From contig SVQY01000012.1 of NCBI GenBank assembly GCA_015065135.1, positions 1 through 57,846 of the forward strand: a stretch of 57,846 nucleotides of DNA. Direction: 5' to 3'. Shown here piece by piece: positions 33,739-42,218 of this stretch. Within the stretch, counting starts at the first letter, position 1. Every line of letters begins with the position of its first letter. The notes under the pieces are model-generated. The model was not told the origin of the DNA. It ran no database searches and saw nothing but the letters and a program-made list of their open reading frames with translations. The position numbers and the translations under genes are program-made. This stretch comes from Oscillospiraceae bacterium (GTDB taxonomy: Bacteria > Bacillota > Clostridia > Oscillospirales > CAG-272).

Positions 33739-35241
33739 ATGATCGCAAAGCTCAATGAGATCTTTGCCCCTGCGGAAAAGCTTGTCGCTACGGTCAATTC
33801 CTGGATGACGGACTACCTTCTGCTGTTCCTTTTGGTGGGCATTGGTCTGTTCTACACCATCCGTACCCGTTTCGTGCAGGTCCGTTGCTTCGGACAGGGC
33901 ATGAAGCAGGTGTTCGGCGGCCTGTCCCTGAAGGGCGGCAAGCAGAAGGGCGGCCTTTCGTCCTTCCAGGCGCTTGCTACCGCGATCGCCGCGCAGGTCG
34001 GTACCGGTAACATCGTCGGTGCCTGTGGCGCGATCCTGATCGGTGGCCCCGGTGCCATCTTCTGGATGTGGGTCATCGCCTTCCTCGGTATGGCGACTAT
34101 CTACGCCGAGGCAGTGCTGGCACAGAAGACCCGTGTGGTCGATGCTGACGGCAATGTGCAGGGCGGCCCTGTTTACTACATTCGTTCCTTCTTCAAGGGT
34201 GGCTTTGGTAAGTTCCTGGCCGGCTTCTTTGCCGTGGCCGTGATCCTGGCACTGGGCTTTATGGGCTCTATGGTGCAGTCCAACTCTATAGGTGAGTCTG
34301 TGGGCAACGTGTTCGGCTGGCAGGCAGGTACCTATCAGTGGATCATCGGTCTTGTGGTTGCCGTGCTGGCTGCCGTCATCTTCCTTGGCGGTGTCAACCG
34401 CATCGCTGCCGTGACCGAGAAGATGGTGCCTATTATGGCAGGCCTTTACATTCTCGGCTCCTTGGTCGTGATCTTTGCCCGTATCACGTATGTTCCCGCG
34501 GCTTTCGGTATGATCTTCAAGTACGCCTTCAACGCCAACGCTCTGATTGGCGGCGGTATCGGCTATGCTCTTAAGACGGCTCTGTCCCAGGGCGCAAAGC
34601 GCGGCCTGTTCTCCAACGAGGCCGGCATGGGCTCCACTCCCCACGCACATGCACAGGCCAACGTCAAGACCCCTCACGAGCAGGGCGTTTCCGCTATGAT
34701 CGGTGTGTTCATCGATACCTTCATCGTGCTGACCATGACGGCTCTTGTGGTCATCTCCACCCTGTATGCAGGCGGCCCCTTGGGCGTGGAGGACGGCACC
34801 TACCAGACCGTGGTGCAGGGCTTCGCCAAGACCAACCTTGCCCAGCGGGCCTTCGGCGTGGTGTTCGGTGAGACCTTCGGTAACATCTTCGTTGCCGTGT
34901 GCCTGTTCTTCTTTGCCTTCTCTACCATCCTGAGCTGGAACTTCTTCGGCAAGATCAACGCCGAGTATCTGTTCGGCAAGAAGGGCGTAAAGGTCTATAC
35001 GGTTCTGGCTGTGGTCTTTATCTTTGCTGGCTCGCTGTTCAGCAACCGCTTTGTTTGGGAGCTGACCGACTTCTTCAACTACCTGATGGTCATCCCCAAC
35101 GTCATTGCTCTGGTATGCCTCGGCTCTTTGGTGGCTGCTTCCGCCAAGACCAACGGCAAGTGTGATCTGCCCGCTGAGAGCGAGGAAACCGTAGCAGAGG
35201 AAAAGACCGAGGAGACGGTTACTGAAGAGACCAATGCTTAA
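33739..35241 (+). CDS. AGCS family Na+/amino-acid (alanine/glycine) symporter
   Basis: 500-residue, roughly 11-span transporter. Family signature GTGNIVGACGAI (about 90-101) and GGPGAIFWMWVIAFLGMAT; the C-terminal cytosolic tail is rich in Glu/Thr (EETVAEEKTEETVTEETNA). The glycine riboswitch in the leader points to glycine as a substrate, since AGCS carriers move alanine and glycine with Na+. The start is ATG 33739 after CGGGAGG; a long frame beginning at 33574 lies inside the riboswitch and is rejected. Followed by a weak terminator. Confidence 0.9.
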   Translation: MIAKLNEIFAPAEKLVATVNSWMTDYLLLFLLVGIGLFYTIRTRFVQVRCFGQGMKQVFGGLSLKGGKQKGGLSSFQALATAIAAQVGTGNIVGACGAILIGGPGAIFWMWVIAFLGMATIYAEAVLAQKTRVVDADGNVQGGPVYYIRSFFKGGFGKFLAGFFAVAVILALGFMGSMVQSNSIGESVGNVFGWQAGTYQWIIGLVVAVLAAVIFLGGVNRIAAVTEKMVPIMAGLYILGSLVVIFARITYVPAAFGMIFKYAFNANALIGGGIGYALKTALSQGAKRGLFSNEAGMGSTPHAHAQANVKTPHEQGVSAMIGVFIDTFIVLTMTALVVISTLYAGGPLGVEDGTYQTVVQGFAKTNLAQRAFGVVFGETFGNIFVAVCLFFFAFSTILSWNFFGKINAEYLFGKKGVKVYTVLAVVFIFAGSLFSNRFVWELTDFFNYLMVIPNVIALVCLGSLVAASAKTNGKCDLPAESEETVAEEKTEETVTEETNA

Positions 35242-35248
35242 AAGATCC

Positions 35249-35280
35249 GGGCGATCGGCTTTTGCCGGTCGCCCTTCTCA
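35249..35280 (+). terminator. Terminator of the symporter gene
   Basis: GGGCGATCGG / CCGGTCGCCC stem followed by TTCTC; the tail is weak, so read-through into the AraC gene is possible. Confidence 0.5.
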
Positions 35281-35292
35281 AACGGAGGCACT

Positions 35293-36138
35293 ATGAAGAC
35301 CTATCGCTCCGAGTCCTTGATCGAAAAGGGCAGTACTGTTCATATCTTTACCCAAACGGGTAGCGATCCCATGCCCGAGCATACCCACGATTTCATCGAG
35401 ATCGTTTACGTGCGCTCCGGCACCGCCACCGAAACGGTGAACGACACCACCTACGAGATCCGCCGCGGGGATTTCACCTTTATCAATTACGGTGCGACCC
35501 ATCGCTTTACCCCTCACGGAGAGTTTTCCTATACCAACATCTGCTTTGCCCCCGAGGCACTGGAGGATGCCATCACCCCCGAAAACGCCTTTGCGCTGCT
35601 GCAGCTGACCGCCTTTGACGAGATCCGTCAGGAGGAGGAGAGCGGCGTGGTCTCCTTTGCCGCTGCCGAGCGGGAGGAGATCGAGGCGCTGCTCTCGGTG
35701 ATGCTGACCGAATATGAGAAAAAGCAGCAATCCTGGCAAACGGTGCTGAAAAGCTATATGAACATTCTGCTTGTCCGCATTCTGCGCCGCATGACCGCAG
35801 GGCAGGGGGAGGAGGCGGAAATGGCAGGGGTCTGGCAGCAGCTTTCCGACTATATTGACCGCAATCTCGGGGGTGAGCTGACTCTTTCCGCTCTGGCAGG
35901 GCAATGCTTTTACAACCCCTCCTATTTCAGTCGCGCCTTTAAGGAAAAGTTTGGCATGACGCTGACCGACTATATCACCGAGCGCAAGATCGGGCAGGCG
36001 GCGGTGCTGGCAAGGGATATGTCCCTTTCTGCCGAGCAGATCGCCGAGCAGCTGGGGTATTCGGGCAAGGCGGCGCTCTCCCGCGCCTTTCAGAAGGTGA
36101 AGGGGATCAGCTTTTTTGCCTATCGCCGCGAAATGTAA
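35293..36138 (+). CDS. AraC family transcriptional regulator
   Basis: 281-residue regulator. The N-terminal cupin-type sensing domain (about 1-150, with HTHDFIEIVYVRSG) binds an unknown ligand; the C-terminal pair of helix-turn-helix motifs (about 185-281) shows YNPSYFSRAFKEKFGMTLTDY and LGYSGKAALSRAF. It has the architecture of carbohydrate-responsive regulators in gut Firmicutes. ATG 35293 follows GGAGGC. The likely target is the adjacent ADP-ribosylglycohydrolase-family gene or itself; no binding site was recognised. Confidence 0.85.
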   Translation: MKTYRSESLIEKGSTVHIFTQTGSDPMPEHTHDFIEIVYVRSGTATETVNDTTYEIRRGDFTFINYGATHRFTPHGEFSYTNICFAPEALEDAITPENAFALLQLTAFDEIRQEEESGVVSFAAAEREEIEALLSVMLTEYEKKQQSWQTVLKSYMNILLVRILRRMTAGQGEEAEMAGVWQQLSDYIDRNLGGELTLSALAGQCFYNPSYFSRAFKEKFGMTLTDYITERKIGQAAVLARDMSLSAEQIAEQLGYSGKAALSRAFQKVKGISFFAYRREM

Positions 36139-36155
36139 AAAAAAGGATATAAAAA

Positions 36156-36188
36156 GTAAAATCGGGCACTTGCCCGATTTTATTTTTT
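36156..36188 (+). terminator. Terminator of the AraC gene
   Basis: AAAATCGGGCA / TGCCCGATTTT stem followed by ATTTTTT. Confidence 0.8.
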
Positions 36189-36198
36189 ATGGCATAAT
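36170..36198 (+). promoter_or_regulatory. Weak sigma-A promoter candidate before the ARH gene
   Basis: TTGCCC, 17-bp spacer, CATAAT; it overlaps the AraC terminator arm. Weak match. Confidence 0.35.
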
Positions 36199-36213
36199 GA
36201 GGGTGTGAGAGCT

Positions 36214-36295
36214 TTCGCTCCGCGCGCGGAGCGACAAGGGCTGCGCGCCCTTGATGGCGCCAACTTTTGAAAAAGTTGGATCAAAATTTTTCAAA
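36214..36295 (+). repeat. Multi-hairpin dispersed repeat, copy 3 (partial)
   Basis: Hairpins CGCTCCGC/GCGGAGCG (36216-36233), AAGGGC-TGCGC-GCCCTT (36236-36252) and CCAAC-TTTTGAAAAA-GTTGG (36260-36279), then ATCAAAATTTTTC. It lacks the A-rich 5' module of copies 1 and 2. It lies just before the ribosome site of the ARH gene. Confidence 0.6.
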
Positions 36296-36308
36296 AAGGA
36301 GAATTTCT

Positions 36309-37802
36309 ATGAAGCTCAATTTTGACGTTTACAAGGATCAGGTCTATGCCTGCTGGGTGGGCAAGAATATCGGTGGCACCATGGGCGCACCCTATGAGGG
36401 CAGACGCGACGTGCTGGATATCAAGGGCTTTGCCTCCAAGGCCGGTGAGCCGCTGCCCAACGACGATCTGGATCTGCAGCTGATCTGGCTTCATGCCATG
36501 GAGACCGTCGGCCCTTACGATCTGGATTGCAAAAAGCTGGGCGAGTTTTGGGTCAGCTACATTTCCCCCCATTGGAACGAATACGGCATGGGCAAGATGA
36601 ATATGAAGCGCGGTCTGCTGCCCCCCCTCTCGGGTGATTACGAGAATACCTGGAAGGACTCCAACGGCGCCTGGATCCGCACCGAGATCTTTGCCACCAT
36701 GGCACCCGGCTGCCCCGAGATCGCGGCAAAATACGCCATCGAGGATGCTATGGTAGACCACGGTGCGGGCGAGGGCACCTTTGCCGCCGCCTTTGTGGCC
36801 GCCATGCAGGCCGCTGCGTTCATCGAAAAGGATATCCGCAAGTGCATTGATATTGCGCTTTCCTTGCTTCCCGAAAGGAGCCGTATGTGCAGCACGATCG
36901 CCAAGATCCTGGAGTGCTATGACAACGGCGTTTCCTGGTTGGATTGCCGCAACACCGTGCAGCAGATGAATGCGGATATCGGTGACGGCTGGTTCGAGGC
37001 TCCCTCCAACGTGGGCTATGCGGTGCTGGGTCTCATTTACGGCGAGGGTGATTTCAAGAAGTCTATGATCACCGCCATCAACTGCGGTGACGATACCGAC
37101 TGCACCGGCGCTACCGTGGGCGCCACCCTCGGTATTCTGGGCGGCACCGCCGTCATTCCCACCGACTGGCAGGCATTCATCGGCGACGGCATTATTACCA
37201 TGTCCATCGCAGAGGGCATCCTGCGCAATCTGCCCACCAGCTGCACCACTTTGACCGAGCGTGTGGTGAATATGGCGCCCACCGTGCTGTGGGCAAACCG
37301 CGCCAAGGTCACGATCGTACACGGCGATGAGGATGAGATCGAGATCCCCGGCCATACGGCCACCTCGAGAAACTATACCCCCCAGAGTCCCATCCTGCGC
37401 CGTCTGGAGGCGCTGAAGCCCTATCAGTTTGAGGTCAATGCCGGTCTGTATGCGGTGCGCGTGACCTATGACCGCGCTCCCGACATCGCCCCCGGCGAGG
37501 AGCTTGGCGTAACGCTCAGCTTTATTCATTCCGCATCCTATCATGCGCGCAACACCAACGCCTTCGGCAATCTGCCGTACACCTTGAACCTGCGCTGGTG
37601 GCTGCCCGAGGGCTTTACGGTCGAGGGCAAGCGCACCGTAGTGCTGGAGCATAACACCTCTCACCACCGCGAGCCGCAAAAGGACGTACACGTGATCGTC
37701 AAGGCGGGTGAGCGCGTGGAGGCGATCAACCGCGTGGTGCTGGAGGTCACGGCCGACGGCAGACCCACCACCTGCTACGTGCCCTTGCAGCTGCTGGGCT
37801 GA
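36309..37802 (+). CDS. ADP-ribosylglycohydrolase family protein with extra C-terminal domain
   Basis: 497-residue protein. The N-terminal ARH fold (about 1-330) shows YACWVGKNIGGTMGAPYEG and NCGDDTDCTGATVG (about 258-271), the di-metal Asp motifs of ADP-ribosylglycohydrolases; several members of this clade act on other substrates. The C-terminal 170 residues look like a beta-sandwich (EIPGHTATSRNYTP through PTTCYVPLQLL) of unknown role. ATG 36309 follows AAAAGGAG. It lies downstream of the AraC regulator and a dispersed repeat. Confidence 0.78.
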   Translation: MKLNFDVYKDQVYACWVGKNIGGTMGAPYEGRRDVLDIKGFASKAGEPLPNDDLDLQLIWLHAMETVGPYDLDCKKLGEFWVSYISPHWNEYGMGKMNMKRGLLPPLSGDYENTWKDSNGAWIRTEIFATMAPGCPEIAAKYAIEDAMVDHGAGEGTFAAAFVAAMQAAAFIEKDIRKCIDIALSLLPERSRMCSTIAKILECYDNGVSWLDCRNTVQQMNADIGDGWFEAPSNVGYAVLGLIYGEGDFKKSMITAINCGDDTDCTGATVGATLGILGGTAVIPTDWQAFIGDGIITMSIAEGILRNLPTSCTTLTERVVNMAPTVLWANRAKVTIVHGDEDEIEIPGHTATSRNYTPQSPILRRLEALKPYQFEVNAGLYAVRVTYDRAPDIAPGEELGVTLSFIHSASYHARNTNAFGNLPYTLNLRWWLPEGFTVEGKRTVVLEHNTSHHREPQKDVHVIVKAGERVEAINRVVLEVTADGRPTTCYVPLQLLG

Positions 37803-37812
37803 TAAAAATTCC

Positions 37813-37853
37813 AACGGCGATCTGCTTCACGCAGGTCGCCGTTTTGTTTTTTG
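37813..37853 (+). terminator. Terminator of the ARH gene
   Basis: AACGGCGATCTGC / GCAGGTCGCCGTT stem followed by TTGTTTTTTG. Confidence 0.85.
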
Positions 37854-37863
37854 TGCGAAGCGC

Positions 37864-37892
37864 TTGACTTGTTTTTTCCTCGGCGTTATAAT
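37864..37892 (+). promoter_or_regulatory. Sigma-A promoter of the FAD oxidoreductase gene
   Basis: TTGACT, 17-bp spacer, TATAAT. Confidence 0.7.
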
Positions 37893-37924
37893 GAAGGTAA
37901 GCTTTGGAAAGGCGGTATTTGGAT

Positions 37925-39292
37925 ATGAAACAGATCAAGAAGGATATTGTGGTCATTGGCGGTGGTCCCGGCGGACTTGCCGCAGCGGTCACGGCCGCAC
38001 GGCAGGGCGCATCGGTGCTGCTGGTGGAGCGCCTTGGGTATCTGGGCGGCCAGCTGGGCAGCGGTCTGCCCTTGCTCGGTTTTCTGGATAAGAAGCGCCG
38101 CTGCATCATCGGCGGCTTTGCGCAGGAATTTGTAGACCGCATGCAGGCGGTGGGTGGCTCTTACGGCCACGAATACTGCCCCCATCACCTTTCCACCACG
38201 TTGCTGGATCCCTTTTATGCCCGCATCCTCGCCTTTGAGATGGTCAAGGAGGCAGGGGCGGAGATCCTGCTGCACTGTGAGCTTTCCGACGTAAAAAAGG
38301 AGAACGGTAAGATCGTGGCGGTGACCGTGACGGGTAAGGGACAGAGCGTGGAGCTGCTGGCCGATATCTTTGTGGACGGCACAGGTGACGCGGATCTTGC
38401 CTTTATGGCGGGTGCTGAATGTATGAAGGGGAACGAGGACGGTATGCTGCAGCCCCCGACGTTGATGTTCAATCTGGGCGGCGTGGATATCGACCGCTTT
38501 GCGGATTTCCTCACCGAGCATCCCGAGCAGCTGCCTCACGCGGTGATCCCCAATATTGAGGAGGGGTATGATGCGGAGTTTATCCGTAACACCAAGAGCG
38601 CCATTTTCCTCGGTCTCAATCCGCTGATCGAGAAGCTGCGGCTGGAGGGCAGCTGCCCCGTTCAGCGTGATACGGTGATCTTTATCAAGCAGCCCATCCC
38701 CGGTCACGTGGCCATCAATACCATCCGTCTGCTCAACTTTGACGGCTCGGATCTCTCCGATCTCAGCCAGGGCGAGATGGATGCGCACCTGCAGATCCCG
38801 GCGCTGATCAAAATGTTCAAGGACTATGTGCCCGGCTTTGAAAACTGCTATCTGACCTTTATCAATTCGGTGATCGGCGTGCGCGAGAGCCGCCGCGTGA
38901 TGGGCCACAAGCTGCTGACCCTGGAGGATGCGGTGAAGGGCTACAAGCCGGCGGACACCATCGGCCTTTGCAATTATTTTGTTGACGTGCATAACGGCGC
39001 AGGGCAGGGGACCATCCGCGTGGAGATCGAGGAGCCCTTCGGCATTCCTTACGGCGCGCTGGTCTCCAAGGATATCGAAAACCTGATGATCACCGGCAGA
39101 CCGATCAGCGTGGATCATATGACCTTCGGCGCTACCCGTATCATGAACGTGTGCATGGCGGTAGGCCAGGCGGTGGGCGATGCTGCCGCTATGGCGGTAA
39201 AGGGAGGAGTTTCTCCCATTCATGTGGATATCGTAGCCCTGCGCGAGACGCTGCTCGCTCAAAAGGCGATCCTGGATACCAAGGATCTGTAA
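37925..39292 (+). CDS. FAD-dependent oxidoreductase
   Basis: 455-residue flavoprotein of the FAD_oxidored family. N-terminal dinucleotide-binding IGGGPGGLAAA (11-21), LLVERLGYLGGQLGSG, then ITGRPISVDHMTFGATRIMN and GQAVGDAAAMA near the C-terminus (FAD-binding second half). Members act on varied small molecules; the substrate is unknown. ATG 37925 follows GGAAAGGCGG at rather wide spacing; TTG 37904 lies inside that ribosome site. Own promoter and a bidirectional terminator. Confidence 0.82.
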   Translation: MKQIKKDIVVIGGGPGGLAAAVTAARQGASVLLVERLGYLGGQLGSGLPLLGFLDKKRRCIIGGFAQEFVDRMQAVGGSYGHEYCPHHLSTTLLDPFYARILAFEMVKEAGAEILLHCELSDVKKENGKIVAVTVTGKGQSVELLADIFVDGTGDADLAFMAGAECMKGNEDGMLQPPTLMFNLGGVDIDRFADFLTEHPEQLPHAVIPNIEEGYDAEFIRNTKSAIFLGLNPLIEKLRLEGSCPVQRDTVIFIKQPIPGHVAINTIRLLNFDGSDLSDLSQGEMDAHLQIPALIKMFKDYVPGFENCYLTFINSVIGVRESRRVMGHKLLTLEDAVKGYKPADTIGLCNYFVDVHNGAGQGTIRVEIEEPFGIPYGALVSKDIENLMITGRPISVDHMTFGATRIMNVCMAVGQAVGDAAAMAVKGGVSPIHVDIVALRETLLAQKAILDTKDL

Positions 39293-39298
39293 AATAGA

Positions 39299-39326
39299 AA
39301 AACACCCCCGAACGGGGGTGTTTTTT
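39299..39326. terminator. Bidirectional terminator after the FAD oxidoreductase
   Basis: AAACACCCCCG / CGGGGGTGTTT stem with an AA loop and T-run, serving the convergent 78-residue gene too. Confidence 0.82.
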
Positions 39327-39333
39327 ACTAAGA

Positions 39334-39570
39334 TCAAACAAGAATGGTGGGCTTGCCGTGCAGGATAACGGTAACGATATCGATGATCCAGCCGATACCA
39401 AAGAAACCGCCGGTGATGATCCACAGGATGCCGATCACGATTGCTTTCAGATCCAGGGGAGCGATACGATAGAGACCACCGTAAATGAAGCCGGCGAAGA
39501 TGATGAAGAGGATCTGGATAAGTCTGGGAAGGCTGTCCAGTACGCCTCTCAGGCCGTTGCTTTTTGCCAT
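39334..39570 (-). CDS. Small TM2-like membrane protein
   Basis: 78-residue protein with two or three hydrophobic segments (LIQILFIIFAGFIYGGLYRI and AIVIGILWIITGGFFGIGWIID). The GGFFGIGWIIDIVTVI stretch resembles the C-terminal half of the TM2 domain. Function is unknown. ATG 39570 follows AAAGGAT. It has a perfect promoter (39648-39676) and a 70-base leader, suggesting strong expression. Confidence 0.65.
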   Translation of the reverse strand: MAKSNGLRGVLDSLPRLIQILFIIFAGFIYGGLYRIAPLDLKAIVIGILWIITGGFFGIGWIIDIVTVILHGKPTILV

Positions 39571-39647
39571 GTCATATCCTTTCTCCGACAAGCTGATTTG
39601 AGAGCGGCTGCCGGTGCCGACCTGTAGGTTTTATCCCTCATTTTCAC

Positions 39648-39676
39648 ATTATAGCAAAAAAAGCCTGCGTTGTCAA
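39648..39676 (-). promoter_or_regulatory. Consensus sigma-A promoter of the TM2-like gene
   Basis: Minus strand TTGACA, 17-bp spacer, TATAAT. Confidence 0.8.
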
Positions 39677-39856
39677 TGACCAAATACACAAAATGTGCAA
39701 CATTTTTTGCTTTTTGCCACAATATATATGGTTTTTTCGCCTTTTTAACGTTTTTTGCCCATCCCGTCCTTTTTGTTTGACACGAAATCCTATATAAAAA
39801 GCACTTTTTTAAGGGCAAGGATAGCAACATTTGTCCGTTAAAGTGCCAATCGTGAC

Positions 39857-39885
39857 TTGCAATAGGGCAGTTTTTGTCTTATAAT
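39857..39885 (+). promoter_or_regulatory. Sigma-A promoter of the isomerase/Gfo-Idh operon
   Basis: TTGCAA, 17-bp spacer, TATAAT, 34 bases before the start codon. Confidence 0.65.
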
Positions 39886-39919
39886 GAAAATACCGAAATA
39901 TGTTTTGGAGGTAATCGCA

Positions 39920-40735
39920 ATGGCTTTTTCTGTTGCACTTCAGGTTTACTCCGTGCGCGATGACGCAAAGGCAGATCTTCGCGGTACGTTGGAAAAGATC
40001 AAAAAAATGGGCTATGACGGTGTAGAGTTTGCCGGTCTTTACGGCAATTCCCCCGCCCAGATCAAGGCAATGTGTGCCGAGATCGGTCTCACCCCCATTT
40101 CCGCTCACGTCCCCTATCTGGATATGCTGGCTGACCCCAAGGGCGTGCTTTCTCAGTATGCCGAGATCGGCGTGAAGTTTGTGGCCGTGCCTTATCTCAC
40201 CGAGGAGTATCGTCCCGGCACCGAAAAGTTCCCCGAGGTAGTGAAGAACGTGGAGATGCTGGGCAAGGTCGCCAAGGAGCTTGGCATTCAGCTGCTCTAC
40301 CACAACCACGACTTTGAGTTTGCAAAGATCGACGGCAAGTATGCGCTTGACGTGCTTTACGATACGGTTCCCGCCGATTATCTCAAGACCGAGCTGGATG
40401 TTTGCTGGGTCAACGTTGGTGGCGAGGTGCCTGCCGATTACATCCGCAAGTACAGCGGCCGTGCCCCCGTGGTGCATCTGAAGGATTTCCACGGCGAGAA
40501 GTCGGAGGATATGTACGAGCTGATCGGCATCAATTCCGCCGCTCCCAAGCGCCCCGGCAACTTTGAGTTCCGCCCCGTTGGCTCCGGTCTCAACGATTTC
40601 CCCGCCATTCTGGCTGCCGCCGCAGAGGCAGGTGCCGAGTGGGTGGTGGTGGAGCAGGATAAGCCCTCTATGGGTCTCACCCCTCTCCAGTGCGCCGAGA
40701 AGAGCAGAAGCTATTTGAAATCTATCGGTTGCTGA
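39920..40735 (+). CDS. Sugar phosphate isomerase/epimerase family protein
   Basis: 271-residue TIM barrel. Glu in GVEFAGLYG, His in LLYHNHDFEF, Asp in TELDVCWV, His in VVHLKDFHG and Glu in VVVEQD form the expected metal site of the IolE/IolI-like group. The start is ATG 39920 after TTGGAGG. It pairs 30 bases upstream of a Gfo/Idh/MocA oxidoreductase, a common combination for handling inositols or keto sugars. Distinct from the paralogue at 26555 (little identity beyond the metal site). Confidence 0.85.
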   Translation: MAFSVALQVYSVRDDAKADLRGTLEKIKKMGYDGVEFAGLYGNSPAQIKAMCAEIGLTPISAHVPYLDMLADPKGVLSQYAEIGVKFVAVPYLTEEYRPGTEKFPEVVKNVEMLGKVAKELGIQLLYHNHDFEFAKIDGKYALDVLYDTVPADYLKTELDVCWVNVGGEVPADYIRKYSGRAPVVHLKDFHGEKSEDMYELIGINSAAPKRPGNFEFRPVGSGLNDFPAILAAAAEAGAEWVVVEQDKPSMGLTPLQCAEKSRSYLKSIGC

Positions 40736-40765
40736 AGACCGATCATATAAAAGGAGGATATTATC

Positions 40766-41950
40766 ATGGCAGAAGATAAGGATCTGAACGCGTTTAAGGA
40801 GTCTCAGGAGGAGACCGTTATCGACACCAGCAAGAAGCTGAGAATCGGCTTTATCGGCTGTGGCTGGATCGCAGGCAGCCACATCAAGTCTCTCTTGAAG
40901 CAGCCCGATGTGGAGATCGTGGCAGGTGCCGACCTGGTTCCCGGCAAGGCAAAGGCTTTCTTTGAGAAGTACGGCGTGGAGGGTGTCAAGACCGACTATG
41001 CCTCTCACAAGGAGCTGCTGGCTGACAAGTCCCTGAACCTGGATGCCGTCACCATCTGCACCTACAACCGTCAGCATGCACAGCCCGCCATCGACGCGCT
41101 GAATGCAGGCCTGCACGTGCTGCTGGAGAAGCCCTTTACCGTTACCACCGAGGAGGCCGTTGAGGTCATGCGTGCCGAGAAGAAGAGCGGCAAGATCCTC
41201 TCCATCGGCTTCCAGCCCCGTCTTGACGAGAACATGATCATGGTCAAGGACATCGTGCAGTCCGGTGTTCTGGGTCAGATCTACTACGTACAGACCGGTG
41301 GCGGCCGCCGTCGCGGCATTCCCACCCCCTTCGGTACCACCTTCATTGAGAATGAGACCGCAGGCCTTGGCGCACTTGCCGATATCGGCTGCTACTCTCT
41401 CGATATGGTGCTGAACGCTCTGGGCTATCCGAAGCCTCTGACCGTTTCCGGCTACAAGTCCAACTTCTTCGGTACCGATCCCGACTACATCGGCTACAAG
41501 AAGTGCGGCCATCCCGAGTACTACAAGAAGTTCGGCGTTGACGACTTTGCCGCTGCCTTCATCCGTCTGGAGGGTGGCATCATCGTTTCCTTCCGTATCG
41601 CTTGGGCTATGAACCTGGATACCTCCGGTGATACCATCATCTACGGTACCAAGGGCAGCCTGCGCATCCCCTCCACCGAGTGCTGGAACGGCACCATCGG
41701 CGGCGATCTGACCATCTACCACGAGGTTGCAGGCAAGCAGGTCGAGACCAAGATCCCCCAGATCATCCCCAAGACCGGCGCACCCTCCAACTTCGACAAG
41801 AAGATCCGCTCCTTCTGCGATGCAGTGAAGAACGGCGGCACCGCTCCCGTTCCTTCCTCCCAGATCCTGTACAACCAGGCTATTCTGGATCACATCGCAA
41901 AGTCCTCCGATCTTGGCCGCGAGGTCGAGGTCGTGATCCCCGAGATCTAA
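40766..41950 (+). CDS. Gfo/Idh/MocA family oxidoreductase
   Basis: 394-residue NAD(P)-dependent sugar or inositol dehydrogenase. An atypical 25-residue acidic N-terminal extension precedes the Rossmann motif GFIGCGWIAGSH (about 28-39); HVLLEKPFT holds the EKP catalytic motif, and GLGALADIGCYSLD lies near the substrate site. The C-terminal alpha/beta domain is complete. AAAGGAGG precedes the ATG. Second gene of the operon with the isomerase; together they suggest oxidation followed by isomerisation of a cyclitol or sugar. Confidence 0.88.
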   Translation: MAEDKDLNAFKESQEETVIDTSKKLRIGFIGCGWIAGSHIKSLLKQPDVEIVAGADLVPGKAKAFFEKYGVEGVKTDYASHKELLADKSLNLDAVTICTYNRQHAQPAIDALNAGLHVLLEKPFTVTTEEAVEVMRAEKKSGKILSIGFQPRLDENMIMVKDIVQSGVLGQIYYVQTGGGRRRGIPTPFGTTFIENETAGLGALADIGCYSLDMVLNALGYPKPLTVSGYKSNFFGTDPDYIGYKKCGHPEYYKKFGVDDFAAAFIRLEGGIIVSFRIAWAMNLDTSGDTIIYGTKGSLRIPSTECWNGTIGGDLTIYHEVAGKQVETKIPQIIPKTGAPSNFDKKIRSFCDAVKNGGTAPVPSSQILYNQAILDHIAKSSDLGREVEVVIPEI

Positions 41951-41957
41951 GAGGTGT

Positions 41958-41997
41958 ATACCAAAAGAACCGCTCATCCGAGCGGTTCTTTTGGTAT
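41958..41997 (+). terminator. Terminator of the Gfo/Idh operon
   Basis: 18-bp perfect stem ATACCAAAAGAACCGCTC and complement with an ATCC loop. The GAACCGCTC-ATCC-GAGCGGTTC core is repeated at 42183-42216. Confidence 0.82.
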
Positions 41998-42030
41998 GTG
42001 GGCGGAGGTGTTGAAAAGCGAAAACGCCTT

Positions 42031-42176
42031 AGCCACTTTTTCTTTGCAAAAAGGAGGCGCAAAGAAAAAGTTATCAAAAAGAAACGCCGTATGGGAGATC
42101 TCGCCCGTTGCGACGGGCGAGGAGGCTGCGCGCCTCCGCTGCGCAAGCTTTTGAAAAAGCTTGACCAAAACTTTTG
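42031..42176 (+). repeat. Multi-hairpin dispersed repeat, copy 1 (most complete)
   Basis: In order: CTTTTTCTTTGC (42036-42047) with GCAAAGAAAAAG (42059-42070); CAAAAAGAAACGCCGT; CTCGCCCGT-TGCG-ACGGGCGAG (42100-42121); GGAGGC-TGCGC-GCCTCC (42121-42137); CAAGC-TTTTGAAAAA-GCTTG (42144-42163); then ACCAAAACTTTTGG. No open frame with a ribosome site lies in it. It sits between two identical terminator cores. Confidence 0.65.
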
Positions 42177-42182
42177 GTTCAT

Positions 42183-42216
42183 AAAAAAGAACCGCTCATC
42201 CGAGCGGTTCTTTTTT
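42183..42216. terminator. Terminator of ldh (bidirectional)
   Basis: AAAAAAGAACCGCTC-ATCC-GAGCGGTTCTTTTTT. Same core as at 41958-41997. Confidence 0.88.
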
Positions 42217-42218
42217 GA

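Larger units (their letters stand above)
39571..39919. other. Intergenic region with divergent promoters
   Basis: No gene was seen in these 349 bases. They hold the minus-strand promoter at 39648-39676, a T-rich stretch (about 39700-39790), an inverted repeat GCACTTT (39801-39807) / AAAGTGC (39840-39846) and the plus-strand promoter at 39857-39885. Confidence 0.5.

Noticed and set aside
39809-41977. A 722-codon frame on the minus strand
   Set aside because: It covers two genes of clear families on the plus strand, has no ribosome site and its composition is that of an antisense shadow.
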